Positions 25,776-34,116 of a stretch of 64,000 bases of DNA are shown here, in pieces. Source of the DNA: Granulosicoccus sp045110475 (lineage in GTDB: Bacteria > Pseudomonadota > Gammaproteobacteria > Granulosicoccales > Granulosicoccaceae). The position numbers and the translations under genes were made by a program. The stretch spans positions 1 to 64,000 of the forward strand of contig JBGCGC010000005.1 in assembly GCA_045110475.1 (NCBI GenBank). The letters run 5' to 3'. The notes beneath the pieces were generated by a model. The model did not search any database. It saw nothing but the letters and a program-made list of their open reading frames with translations, and was not told the origin of the DNA. Within the stretch, counting starts at the first letter, position 1. The number at the start of each line of letters is the position of its first letter.

Positions 25776-26803
25776 TCGCGTAATACAACAGCCGCTGCAA
25801 CCGCTTTGACTGTGGCTTCCGGCACTTCACCCACCGCCGTGACAAGGGCTTTACCTATGTTGATTGCAAAGGCGTTCATTGCCCCCATTCGGGATAGACC
25901 CAGACTGGACTCAGACTGATCGGGTGCCGCCATATATTCCACATAGACAGAAACGGATGCCATGCCATCACTCAACATAACGTGACTGAAGGGGCCTTCT
26001 GACAACGGCATTGCGGAATAGGTTTCCGAAACTTTGCTATACCCATCAGGCAAAACGGTAAAACCCACGCGATTTGCCTGCTCGCTCTTGCGAGCCTCAA
26101 GCGTGGAAACCGCTTTGGTGGCTTTAGGCTCAAGCCAGCTGACCACATCTCTCCGATCGGTACTGCCCAGTACATCAAAGCGAGATAAATCGACCTGGTC
26201 CAGAAACTCGATCTGGGTAAAGATCACTTGCTCTACAGGCATCATCGGACTTTCAAGCAACATCGAGCGCAGCAACATGTAGTTGTCGACGTCGATCCAG
26301 AAGCGATATCCGTATCGGTACTGGTCACTGGGTACCACATTAATAACGTGAGTATCTCTACCGGCCACACGATCCGGCTGACCGTAGGAGAATTCATAAC
26401 GCTGGTTGGTAACAAGGCTGGCGTCAACGCGCGGTATCAGGTCACGTGGTTTGGATTGACTGACTACCACGGACTGACTACCCGGCCATATACAGGTCAC
26501 GAGCGTGTTGTTACGGATAACTTCTCTGGCTTCCCCATCAAGGGACGTGAGGCGTTCGTATTCACCATTGTTGTCGCTTGCGTGCAAAATATGCATGCCG
26601 GTCAGATTAGTGCCCTGAGCGTGCACAAACGTGCCTTCATAGTTCAAAGTTCGCAATGCAAGCGACATGGACTCTATGAGCATTGCAGGATCGGTAACGC
26701 TATTGGCGTTCTTGTCCTGCGCATAGGCCAGTGAGGCGATCGAGCCCAGTCCCGCCACACAAGTAGCGAGAAGCGCTTTACGGATCGTGATGCTGCGGCT
26801 CAT
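25772..26803 (-). CDS. rseB: Sigma-E regulatory protein RseB/MucB
   Basis: Periplasmic protein that shields RseA from DegS cleavage and senses off-pathway lipopolysaccharide. A signal peptide ends near SLAYA, then come two lobes typical of MucB/RseB: ALRTLNYEGTFVHAQGTNL, then YRYGYRFWIDVDNYMLLRS, and in the second lobe FSHVMLSDGMASVSVYVEY. It has 343 residues. I start at ATG 26803, preceded by GAGGGGT; the frame extends upstream by seven residues without a better ribosome site. Confidence 0.93.
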   Translation of the reverse strand: MSRSITIRKALLATCVAGLGSIASLAYAQDKNANSVTDPAMLIESMSLALRTLNYEGTFVHAQGTNLTGMHILHASDNNGEYERLTSLDGEAREVIRNNTLVTCIWPGSQSVVVSQSKPRDLIPRVDASLVTNQRYEFSYGQPDRVAGRDTHVINVVPSDQYRYGYRFWIDVDNYMLLRSMLLESPMMPVEQVIFTQIEFLDQVDLSRFDVLGSTDRRDVVSWLEPKATKAVSTLEARKSEQANRVGFTVLPDGYSKVSETYSAMPLSEGPFSHVMLSDGMASVSVYVEYMAAPDQSESSLGLSRMGAMNAFAINIGKALVTAVGEVPEATVKAVAAAVVLRE

Positions 26804-26820
26804 GCCACCCCTCATAGGTA

Positions 26821-27519
26821 TCAACGACTCTGTGTATTCTCTTCATAGCCGACCAGCCGTGAATAAGGCAACAAACCCTCACGCACCGACGTTGGTGAAT
26901 TTTCTATGTGTCGGGAGAGCATCATGTTGAGGCGCTGCTCATCAGATACACGTCTTGATGAGGCCGGCGACATCCAGAATGATCCGGTGTTGGCGACAAA
27001 GTCCACGACTGGAAGAACCGCCTCATCGCCCTGATCATAGGGTGTGGCTACATCACTACCCCCTGCTACCACAGACACACTGGCCTGATCGGTTTGCTGG
27101 AACAGGTTAAGCCCGACAACCGTTACCAATGCCACACTGGCAGCCAGAGCAAACCCTGCCACGCCAGTATTCACCCAGGAGGGGCGGCTTTCAACCGGAG
27201 CAGAAACCGGCGGTTCGACAACAGGCTCTTCTTTAACGGTTGCGATCGGCAATGCCGACGTGCCACTGAAAGGCGTTATGTTGCTGTAACTGGGCTCATC
27301 CTTGATGGCGTCGCAAATACGTGATGCAAGCGCCGTATCCGCATGCACGGGTTCGCTTTTCAATGCATCGCGAATCATGTGGAAACGCGCCCATTTCGCC
27401 CGCAGCGCTTCATCGGCACATAGATTCGCCACACAATCGGCAGGGTTAAGATCGTGCCACTCGCCGTCCATGAGCTGCGACAACTTCTGGTGGTCATTCA
27501 ATTTATCGGATTCGTGCAT
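26821..27519 (-). CDS. rseA: Anti-sigma-E factor RseA/MucA
   Basis: Holds RpoE inactive at the membrane. The cytoplasmic N-terminal domain (KLSQLMDGEWHDLNP, WARFHMIRDALKSE) matches the RseA sigma-binding fold. A single transmembrane helix (GVAGFALAASVALVTVVGLNL, one segment around residues 118-138) leads to a periplasmic tail. Length is 232 residues, somewhat longer than E. coli RseA (216). It starts 3 bases after the rpoE stop. Confidence 0.92.
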   Translation of the reverse strand: MHESDKLNDHQKLSQLMDGEWHDLNPADCVANLCADEALRAKWARFHMIRDALKSEPVHADTALASRICDAIKDEPSYSNITPFSGTSALPIATVKEEPVVEPPVSAPVESRPSWVNTGVAGFALAASVALVTVVGLNLFQQTDQASVSVVAGGSDVATPYDQGDEAVLPVVDFVANTGSFWMSPASSRRVSDEQRLNMMLSRHIENSPTSVREGLLPYSRLVGYEENTQSR

Positions 27520-27522
27520 GGC

Positions 27523-28173
27523 TTACCTGCGTTTTTCATCGAGCAATGGCTCGAGATTAATATCAATGGCCTCTCGCGCTCTAAATATACGCGAACGTAC
27601 GGTTCCAATCGGGCAATCCATGGCGATGGCAATTTCTTCATAGGACAGACCTTCAAATTCGCGAAGTGTTATCGCTTCTCTCAGATCAGCCGGAAGGTCG
27701 GCAATTGATTCCTGCACGATCCGGGCTATCTCCTCAGTTGCCATGACACGATCGGGGGTCGCATTCTCGCGTAGTGCGGCACCGCTGTCGTATTGTTCGG
27801 CATCGGCGGCATCAATACCGCTGTCTGTGATTTTTCGCCCCATCGTAACCAGGTGATTTTTTGCCGTGTTGATGGCGATGCGATACAGCCAAGTGTAGAA
27901 AGCGCTGTCGCCACGAAAATTCTTCAGACCACGATAGGCCTTGATGAAGGCTTCCTGTGTGACGTCCTGTGACTCATGCACATCGTGCACGTAGCGAGAG
28001 ACCAGATGGCCGATCTTGTGCTGATATTTCAGAACAAGCAAATCATACGCCGTCTTGTCACCGCGTTGAACCCGCTCCACCAGCGCCATGTCTATCTGTC
28101 TGTCACTCAACGGTTTCGCTCCCTGAGCGATCTGTGGCGCAAAATCGAGCACCTTTTTCGGGGCTTGAATCAT
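27523..28173 (-). CDS. rpoE: RNA polymerase sigma-E factor (RpoE/AlgU)
   Basis: ECF sigma factor for the envelope stress response. Region 2 is LVERVQRGDKTAYDLLVLKY through VTQEAFIKAYRGL and FYTWLYRIAINTAKNHL; region 4 is LPADLREAITLREFEGLSYE with YEEIAIAMDCPIGTVRSR. Length is 216 residues, with an N-terminal extension of about 22 residues relative to E. coli RpoE. ATG 28173 is preceded by GAAGAA; an internal Met near residue 29 would give the shorter form. It heads the rpoE-rseA-rseB-rseC-mucD operon. Confidence 0.95.
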   Translation of the reverse strand: MIQAPKKVLDFAPQIAQGAKPLSDRQIDMALVERVQRGDKTAYDLLVLKYQHKIGHLVSRYVHDVHESQDVTQEAFIKAYRGLKNFRGDSAFYTWLYRIAINTAKNHLVTMGRKITDSGIDAADAEQYDSGAALRENATPDRVMATEEIARIVQESIADLPADLREAITLREFEGLSYEEIAIAMDCPIGTVRSRIFRAREAIDINLEPLLDEKRR

Positions 28174-28216
28174 AACAGTTCTTCGTCGCTTCCTACGCCC
28201 TGCGGGCCAGTAACTC

Positions 28217-28242
28217 TATGACAGCGCAGCGCAGCTTAGTTC
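28217..28242 (-). promoter_or_regulatory. Possible sigma-E-type promoter of rpoE
   Basis: On the minus strand GAACTA (complement of 28237-28242) and TCATA (complement of 28217-28221) resemble the sigma-E consensus GAACTT and TCTAA/TCTGA. The spacer is 15 bases, one shorter than usual. The position, 44 bases before the rpoE ATG, fits autoregulation. Confidence 0.35.
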
Positions 28243-28342
28243 ACACTAATCTCAGAATAAAGCGTGAGCCCGGAAACTTTGTGTGATGGACTAAACTATC
28301 AGCGTTGCAATCAGCACGGTCACGACAACAGGCGCCTCATTC

Positions 28343-29182
28343 ATGTCTTTTCCTCTGGTATTACCGACGTCTCAATTACAACAGCGGCTTGCACAACTGA
28401 AAACTGATGGCAAGACACTGTCAGATGCCGGTTTGTGCCTGGTGGATCTGCGCTCGCCTGAAGCCTATGCCGCTGGCCATATCGAGGGCGCGGTCAATGT
28501 CAATCCTGCGCTGTTGAACCGCAGCGAGCCTCCCATCGGCGGCTTAATGCCGGAACCGGCAGCGGTTAACCATTTTCTGCAAAGTATCGGCGCAAGGCTT
28601 GGCGACCAGATCATTGCCTACGATGGCGGCCTGGAAACACCTGCCGCCAGGCTTATCTGGGTGATGGATGCCTATGGCTATGAAGCCTGTAGCTGGCTCA
28701 ATGGGGGCTACAAAGCCTGGACGGCCGACGGATTTGCGACCACTGACGTCCCTGTCGCTGCGTCAACGGCCAATCTGACACTCAACCTGATTGGCGACAA
28801 CGTGATCTCTGTGGATGAACTGATGACACAACTTTCTTCACCCACACTGAAGATTCTCGACGTTCGCAGCGCCGGTGAATATCAGGGCATAGATATACGC
28901 GCAGCCCACACCGGCCATGTACCCGGCGCCATGCATAGCGAATGGACCAGCATGCTCGATAGCGAGGGCCGCCTGCTGGACGATGACACCCTGACAACCC
29001 ACCTGCAGCCGCTAGATGCCGACCTGGAAGATACCGTGATCGTGTATTGCCAATCTCACCAACGCTCGTCAGTTACTTATGTGGTTCTGAGACATTTGGG
29101 ATACAACGACGTGCGCGCTATAGATGGCGCCTGGTCTGCCTGGGGCAACCGGCAGGACACGCCCAAACATACCAGCACCTAA
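28343..29182 (+). CDS. rhdA: Two-domain thiosulfate sulfurtransferase (RhdA-type rhodanese)
   Basis: Transfers sulfane sulfur through a cysteine persulfide. Two rhodanese domains are present, residues about 10-130 and 150-272. The active loop is IVYCQSHQRSSVTYVVLRHL near residue 234, close to the CQTHHR loop of Azotobacter/Pseudomonas RhdA and unlike the CGSGVTA loop of mercaptopyruvate transferases. The end YNDVRAIDGAWSAWGNR is also RhdA-like. It is convergent with rsgA, 5 bases away; rhdA, rsgA and orn are near neighbours in Pseudomonas too. Confidence 0.88.
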   Translation: MSFPLVLPTSQLQQRLAQLKTDGKTLSDAGLCLVDLRSPEAYAAGHIEGAVNVNPALLNRSEPPIGGLMPEPAAVNHFLQSIGARLGDQIIAYDGGLETPAARLIWVMDAYGYEACSWLNGGYKAWTADGFATTDVPVAASTANLTLNLIGDNVISVDELMTQLSSPTLKILDVRSAGEYQGIDIRAAHTGHVPGAMHSEWTSMLDSEGRLLDDDTLTTHLQPLDADLEDTVIVYCQSHQRSSVTYVVLRHLGYNDVRAIDGAWSAWGNRQDTPKHTST

Positions 29183-29187
29183 ACCGA

Positions 29188-30099
29188 CTATTCACCGGCA
29201 ATAAGCTTGCAGTAGTTAGCATAGCGAAAGTCGGCAACAGCGCCTGATTTCACCGCATCCCTGACAGCACACACCGGTTCGACGGTGTGTGTGCAGTTGC
29301 CAAAGCGACATTGCACGGAAAGCTCAGCCAGTTCTGAAAATCCCTGGCGCACCGTTTGCTCATCCAGATGTGCAACTGAGTATTGTCGTACACCCGGTGA
29401 ATCGATGATGGATCCGCCTTCCGGCATTTCGTACCAATAGGTGACCGACGTGGTATGAGAGCCAAATCCTGTTGCCTGAGATACTGCACCTATTCTTAGC
29501 TCTCTATCCGGAAGCAGCTTTTGAATGATCGATGACTTGCCAACACCACTCGCCCCGACCAATGTCACCGATCGCCCCGCAAGTTCGGCAAGCAGATGCT
29601 GCATGCCGTCCGGGGTCTTGGTATCGATCATGACGGCTGGATAACCGATGTCGCGATACGTGCTCAGCATGGCCTCAGCAGCACTATGCTCTTCCGGGCT
29701 CATGCGATCAGCCTTGTTGATGATGATCAGTGCACTAACCCCGGCCCGATAAGCTGCCACGCAAAACTGGTCAATCAGCAGCGGATCGATACCGGGTGGA
29801 GTGGCTGAGACGATACCCAGATGCGTAAGATTGGCTGCCAGTGGTTTTACCCAGTGCCGATCGGCACGCTCAAGAACACTTCGACGATCAAGCAGCTCAT
29901 AAACACGCAATACACCGTCTTCGCGACTACAGAGCACGTCATCACCGGCGACGAGTAGCGGCAGGTTTTTTAACGGATAACCCTTTTCAAAACCGCTCTG
30001 GTCCTGCAATTGCAGGGCAACAGTCGCACGGAAATTAGCGACTACTCTGGCCGTGAGCATGGAGCCTTGCTGACGATGGTCTGCAGACTTTTTAGCCAC
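29188..30099 (-). CDS. rsgA: Ribosome small subunit-dependent GTPase RsgA
   Basis: Circularly permuted GTPase for late 30S assembly. The permuted motif order G4-G1-G3 is visible: IIINKADRMS near residue 125, VGASGVGKSSIIQKLL near 185 and IDSPGVRQ near 235. The C-terminal zinc motif is CRFGNCTHTVEPVC. An N-terminal OB-fold precedes the GTPase domain. It has 303 residues, shorter at the N-terminus than E. coli (350). Divergent from orn, its usual neighbour. Confidence 0.95.
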   Translation of the reverse strand: MAKKSADHRQQGSMLTARVVANFRATVALQLQDQSGFEKGYPLKNLPLLVAGDDVLCSREDGVLRVYELLDRRSVLERADRHWVKPLAANLTHLGIVSATPPGIDPLLIDQFCVAAYRAGVSALIIINKADRMSPEEHSAAEAMLSTYRDIGYPAVMIDTKTPDGMQHLLAELAGRSVTLVGASGVGKSSIIQKLLPDRELRIGAVSQATGFGSHTTSVTYWYEMPEGGSIIDSPGVRQYSVAHLDEQTVRQGFSELAELSVQCRFGNCTHTVEPVCAVRDAVKSGAVADFRYANYCKLIAGE

Positions 30100-30164
30100 T
30101 CGCCGGCAGCTTTGTGATTTGTGTGCTTGAATAGTCGGCCATTGCCCTAGTGTATCCCAACGAA

Positions 30165-30710
30165 ATGACTCATGCCGATGACAACCTGATCTGGGTAGAC
30201 CTTGAAATGACGGGCCTTGATCCAGACCGGGATACCGTTATCGAGATCGCCTCCATCGTCACCGATGCTCAGCTGAATACGCTCGCGGAAGGGCCTGTTC
30301 TGGCAATTCAGTGTTCTGAGGAGCGACTGGCAGGTATGGATGAATGGAACACAGAACACCACAACGCCTCAGGACTGGTCACGCGGGTCCGCAATAGCCA
30401 GCACTCGCTGGCCGATGCCAGTCGCGAAACTCTGGATTTTCTCAAACCCTGGATTGACGCAGGAAAAAGTCCCATGTGCGGAAACAGTATTGGACAGGAC
30501 AGACGCTTCATGGTGCGACACCTGCCTGAGCTGGAAGCCTTTTTTCACTACCGCAATATTGATGTCAGCACCATCAAGGAACTGGTTCGCCGGTGGCGAC
30601 CAGAAATTCTGGAAGGCTTCGTCAAACAAGGGGCACATCTGGCACTGGATGACATCCGCGAATCCATTGCAGAACTGGCCTACTACCGTCAACATGTTTT
30701 TTGTATTTGA
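30165..30710 (+). CDS. orn: Oligoribonuclease
   Basis: DEDDh 3'-5' exonuclease that removes di- and short oligonucleotides, including pGpG. The acidic residues are in LIWVDLEMTGLDP, in CGNSIGQDRRFM and in HLALDDIRESIAELAYYR. Length is 181 residues, as in E. coli. I chose the ATG at 30165 (MTHADDNLIW) over the GTG five codons upstream. Confidence 0.96.
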   Translation: MTHADDNLIWVDLEMTGLDPDRDTVIEIASIVTDAQLNTLAEGPVLAIQCSEERLAGMDEWNTEHHNASGLVTRVRNSQHSLADASRETLDFLKPWIDAGKSPMCGNSIGQDRRFMVRHLPELEAFFHYRNIDVSTIKELVRRWRPEILEGFVKQGAHLALDDIRESIAELAYYRQHVFCI

Positions 30711-31068
30711 GTGCGCGAAATTTCAAAGCATCGATCGTTGAAAAGTGCAAGCAAAAATAGACATAAACAGTATGATATTTGTCCCGAAAAACGCTTGACG
30801 AATTCAATTAATACCATTTCGACTGCGTTTTTATGCACAAGCCATGAAACATTTGCTTCAGACGCTGCTGCTTAGGCATCAAAGGGTGTTAATTTATACA
30901 GGATATTTTACAAGTTATTGATAAGTATGATTTTTTATCACATTGTTCAAATAATAGACAATCTAGCAATAGTGTTAAAAAACCAGTAACTTACCCCCCT
31001 TTACCAGTTATATACACATAGTTATCCACAGAAAATGTGGATAACCGCACCGCCTCGAATACTCCACC
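30711..31068. other. AT-rich convergent gap with three DnaA boxes (candidate origin or DnaA-binding locus)
   Basis: The 358 bases lie between the 3' ends of orn (rightward) and recR (leftward), so no gene promoter is needed here. TTATGCACA is at 30831-30839, TTATCCACA at 31022-31030, and its exact inverse TGTGGATAA at 31036-31044. The last two form a perfect inverted repeat with 10-base arms (31021-31030 and 31036-31045) around 5 bases. The stretch 30891-30980 has only 19 G/C in 90 bases by my count, like a DNA unwinding element. I see no tRNA, frame or terminator in it. GATC sites are not clustered. Confidence 0.5.
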
Positions 31069-31668
31069 TCAGTTGACCGGCGTTCGCTGTGCAAACGCCA
31101 CCGAAAGCGTACCGCCATCGGCGAATTCCAACTCGCTGCCGACCGGAATACCACGCGCAATCTGCATGATGGGAATCTGATAGCGTGATGCCAGATCGGC
31201 AATGTAACGCGCCGTTGCCTGTCCTTCCACCGTGGGATTGGTAGCCAGCGTGATTTCGTCGATACTGCCCGTTTTCAGCCGCTCATCCAATAGATCAAGG
31301 CCAAGATCCTTGGGCCCAATACCGTCCAATGGCGATAAATGGCCCAGCAGCAGGAAAAATTTGCCCCGATAGTCAGTGGCTCGATCTATCGCCATGACAT
31401 CGGCTGGATTCTCCACTATGCACAACTGGGATGATTGTCGCGCAGGGTCAGAACACCAGCGACACAAACCGGCTTCCGTAAAAAGCCTGCACTGCTGACA
31501 ATGATGGATCTTGTCCATCGCCGACACAAGTGTCTCGCCCAGTCGACGCGCAGCCTTGCGATCGCGCTTGAGCAAATGCAAGGCGATTCTTTGCGCTGAC
31601 TTGGGACCAACACCCGGCAGACATCGCAGAGATTCGATCAGATCTTCGAGCAGACCGCTAGAGGACAT
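31069..31668 (-). CDS. recR: Recombination protein RecR
   Basis: Forms the RecOR/RecFOR complex that loads RecA. It shows the N-terminal helix-hairpin-helix (LRCLPGVGPKSAQRIALHLL), the zinc finger CQQCRLFTEAGLCRWC and the Toprim domain beginning LCIVENPADVMAIDRA. Length is 199 residues. Last gene of the dnaX-ybaB-recR operon, in the conserved order. Confidence 0.96.
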   Translation of the reverse strand: MSSSGLLEDLIESLRCLPGVGPKSAQRIALHLLKRDRKAARRLGETLVSAMDKIHHCQQCRLFTEAGLCRWCSDPARQSSQLCIVENPADVMAIDRATDYRGKFFLLLGHLSPLDGIGPKDLGLDLLDERLKTGSIDEITLATNPTVEGQATARYIADLASRYQIPIMQIARGIPVGSELEFADGGTLSVAFAQRTPVN

Positions 31669-31676
31669 GTCGTGCG

Positions 31677-32006
31677 TTAGAACGGCATTTTCATACCGGG
31701 CGGAAGTTCCATACCGCTGGTCAGACCACCCATCTTGTCCGCGGTGACCACCGCCAGTTTCTGCGAAGCGTCGTTGACAGCGGCTGCGACAAGATCTTCC
31801 AGCATGTCCTTGTCATCACCGATCAGAGAGTCATCAATCGATACTTTCTTAAGCCCATGCTGCCCGTTCATGATGACAGTCACCAGACCGCCACCGCTCT
31901 GTCCCTCGACCTCCATGTTGGCGATCTCTTCCTGCGCTTTTTGCATGTCTTCCTGCATTTTTTGCGCTTGCTTCATCAAATTTCCCAGACCACCTTTCAT
32001 ATCCAT
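31677..32006 (-). CDS. ybaB: Nucleoid-associated protein, YbaB/EbfC family
   Basis: 109-residue DNA-binding protein with the family pattern LMKQAQKMQEDMQKAQEEIA, a long amphipathic helix, then GLVTVIMNGQHGLKKVSIDD and DLVAAAVNDASQK. It lies between dnaX and recR with 8 bases to recR, as usual. Confidence 0.95.
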   Translation of the reverse strand: MDMKGGLGNLMKQAQKMQEDMQKAQEEIANMEVEGQSGGGLVTVIMNGQHGLKKVSIDDSLIGDDKDMLEDLVAAAVNDASQKLAVVTADKMGGLTSGMELPPGMKMPF

Positions 32007-32042
32007 GACTCCTGCCTACCTGTATGTTTACTATTTGAGTTG

Positions 32043-33848
32043 TTACGTATCGCCTGACGGCCGGTTCAACGGCCTTATACTCGCTTCATCCACAGCGCCA
32101 TCAACCTGCTCGATAAGCTGACGGACTATGGGATCGAGCTTGATCGAATCATGCGCTGCCGCCATATCATCGTCTGCCTGCTGCTGGGCTATTTTGGCAG
32201 GCGTTTCAAGTGACTGCTTGACCTGTTCAATATCCAGCTGAATAGCTTGGTCAAACCAGGCGCCAAGCGCGCTACGCAGACGCTCGACAAAGCGCTCGGT
32301 CAGCAAGTGCTCAGCACTTTCTTCCAGCTGCAGCTGAATCCGATCGTTCTGTATTCCCACCCACGTACAGTTATTGGCCAGCTGCAACGGCATACCGGCT
32401 ACATCCAGCTCAGCGACCAGCTGGGGCCAGTCGGTTGCAGACAGCTTGTTTTTGTCCAATACCGACGCTTGCACCGCAGGCGCATCGGGCGCTTTGGTTG
32501 CGTCGAGCGCTTTCGTTGCATCTGGCACGTCGGGCGCGTCTGGCACTATCGTTGCGCCCGGAACGGCACTTGTAGCAATCGGAGCCGCCTCTGGTAAAGG
32601 CTCAGCCCGAGCAGCGGCAAGCGCCGCCTCACGCATGGATTTTTCAGGCGATGCTGGTGGTGTCTTTGCTGGCGGTTCGATTACAGGCTTGGTCTGCGGC
32701 CCGGAACCGGCCGGAAGCACCGGCGACACTGAATCCGGCGCAACGGCAGCACCCTCTGCACCTTGCGGCTTGAACGTATGCATCCGCAACAATGCCATGT
32801 CGAACGCTTCACGGGTATCCGGTGCAAAGGGCATATCGCGACGTGCATGTAAACCGATCTGATAGAACAACTGCACAACATCGGGATCAAGCTGGGCCGC
32901 AAGCGTTGACAAACGGCTAAACCCCGGCGACCCATCAGACACACTGCCGGGCACGGTGCGCAGCATGGCAATGCGATGCAACAGGCTGAGAATTTCTCCT
33001 AACAGCTCGGAAAACTCCGGCGCATACTGCGCAAGCTCTTCCACTTGATTAAACAAGGCGGGCATATCACCTGCCGCCAATGTCTCGATCAGCGACAGCA
33101 GTCGATCCACCGACGCACGTCCCAACATACTCTCAACATCAACGGCTTTCACCGCACCTTCACCGGATGCCGCTGCCTGTTCTACGAGCGATAGGGAATC
33201 GCGCACACTGCCCTCCGAGGCGCGGGCAATAAGCTCAAGGGCAGGAAGCTCGTGTTCTATTTCTTCCTGGACAAGAATTTTCGCCAGATAATCAGTCAGA
33301 AGCCCCGGCGACATCCGCTTGAGATTAAACTGCAGGCACCGGGAAAGAACCGTCGCAGGCACTTTTTGAGGATCGGTTGTGGCGAGCAGAAATTTCACAT
33401 GCTCGGGCGGCTCCTCCAGGGTTTTGAGCAGCGCGTTGAAGCTGTGCGTGGAAAACATGTGCACTTCATCTATCAGATAGACCTTGTACCGACCGCTGGC
33501 AGGCGCGTACGGCACGTTTTCCAGTAACTCGCGTGTACTTTCAACCTTGGTGCGAGACGCAGCATCGACCTCGATCAGATCGAAAAACCGTCCGGCATCG
33601 ATATCCTGACAGGCACTGCAGCTACCGCAGGGATCGGAGCTGACGCCATTGGCCTCACAATTGAGGCACTTGGCAAAAATGCGGGCAATGGTCGTCTTGC
33701 CAACACCGCGCATGCCGGTAAAAAGGTAGGCATGGTGCAAACGGTTGCTGTCCAGCGCGTTAACGAGCGCTCGCAACACGGGCTCCTGCCCCAACATATC
33801 GCGAAAATGGTGCGGCCGCCACTTGCGTGCAAGGACCTTGTAGCTCAT
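32043..33848 (-). CDS. dnaX: DNA polymerase III subunits tau/gamma
   Basis: Clamp-loader ATPase that also couples the replisome polymerases. Walker A is GMRGVGKTTIARI, the zinc finger has cysteines in CLNCEANG and CGSCSAC, Walker B-like is LIDEVHM, and sensor 1 is LLATTDPQKVP. Beyond residue 370 comes a Pro/Ala-rich linker with repeated PDA/DATKA units, then a C-terminal tau domain. I start at ATG 33848 (MSYKVLARKWRP); a longer in-frame start would overlap the SRP RNA gene. The protein has 601 residues. No A-AAA-AAG slippery site is apparent. Confidence 0.95.
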   Translation of the reverse strand: MSYKVLARKWRPHHFRDMLGQEPVLRALVNALDSNRLHHAYLFTGMRGVGKTTIARIFAKCLNCEANGVSSDPCGSCSACQDIDAGRFFDLIEVDAASRTKVESTRELLENVPYAPASGRYKVYLIDEVHMFSTHSFNALLKTLEEPPEHVKFLLATTDPQKVPATVLSRCLQFNLKRMSPGLLTDYLAKILVQEEIEHELPALELIARASEGSVRDSLSLVEQAAASGEGAVKAVDVESMLGRASVDRLLSLIETLAAGDMPALFNQVEELAQYAPEFSELLGEILSLLHRIAMLRTVPGSVSDGSPGFSRLSTLAAQLDPDVVQLFYQIGLHARRDMPFAPDTREAFDMALLRMHTFKPQGAEGAAVAPDSVSPVLPAGSGPQTKPVIEPPAKTPPASPEKSMREAALAAARAEPLPEAAPIATSAVPGATIVPDAPDVPDATKALDATKAPDAPAVQASVLDKNKLSATDWPQLVAELDVAGMPLQLANNCTWVGIQNDRIQLQLEESAEHLLTERFVERLRSALGAWFDQAIQLDIEQVKQSLETPAKIAQQQADDDMAAAHDSIKLDPIVRQLIEQVDGAVDEASIRPLNRPSGDT

Positions 33849-33872
33849 GGAAACGTCGGCTGGGTAAATTAA

Positions 33873-33987
33873 GGCGGCATTCCGCACCAGCCGCATCCCG
33901 GCGCCCGAATCCGTTGCTGCAGCTGCTCCCTTCCGGGCCTGACTGGGTTAACAACTTCTCGTCGCGAGAGTGCCAATGCGGAACACC
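33873..33987 (-). ncRNA. ffs: Signal recognition particle 4.5S RNA
   Basis: On the minus strand the SRP signature GTCAGGCCCGGAAGGGAGCA lies at the tip of a long hairpin. The ends GGTGTTCCGCA and TGCGGAATGCC pair along 11 positions (two G-U), closing the stem. Total length is about 115 bases, against 114 in E. coli. It lies 24 bases upstream of dnaX on the same strand. End positions are estimated from the helix. Confidence 0.93.
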
Positions 33988-33998
33988 ATAGCCCGAGT

Positions 33999-34027
33999 AT
34001 TGTGAGGTCTGGAGTGCTCTGGTGCAA
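33999..34027 (-). promoter_or_regulatory. Probable sigma-70 promoter of ffs
   Basis: Minus-strand TTGCAC (complement of 34022-34027) and CACAAT (complement of 33999-34004) are spaced 17 bases. Transcription would begin a few bases before the mature 4.5S 5' end, leaving a short leader to be processed, as known in E. coli. Confidence 0.45.
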
Positions 34028-34116
34028 GCACCTTTGAGCAATCTATTGGTAATAAAGCGGTGATTTCGATAATTGGTGCAGTAGTATGAGTAACCCTTTT
34101 GCTACAGGAGCCGAAA

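Noticed and set aside
28265..28330. Sigma-E promoter for rhdA on the plus strand (GGAAACTT)
   Set aside because: The -35 carries an extra base and no good -10 follows at the right distance.
30711..31068. Intrinsic terminator for orn or recR in the AT-rich gap
   Set aside because: The only strong stem is the DnaA-box inverted pair, which is not followed by a T-run on either strand.
32043..33848. Programmed frameshift in dnaX making a separate gamma subunit
   Set aside because: The E. coli-type A-AAA-AAG slippery site with following stem is not apparent in the linker region.
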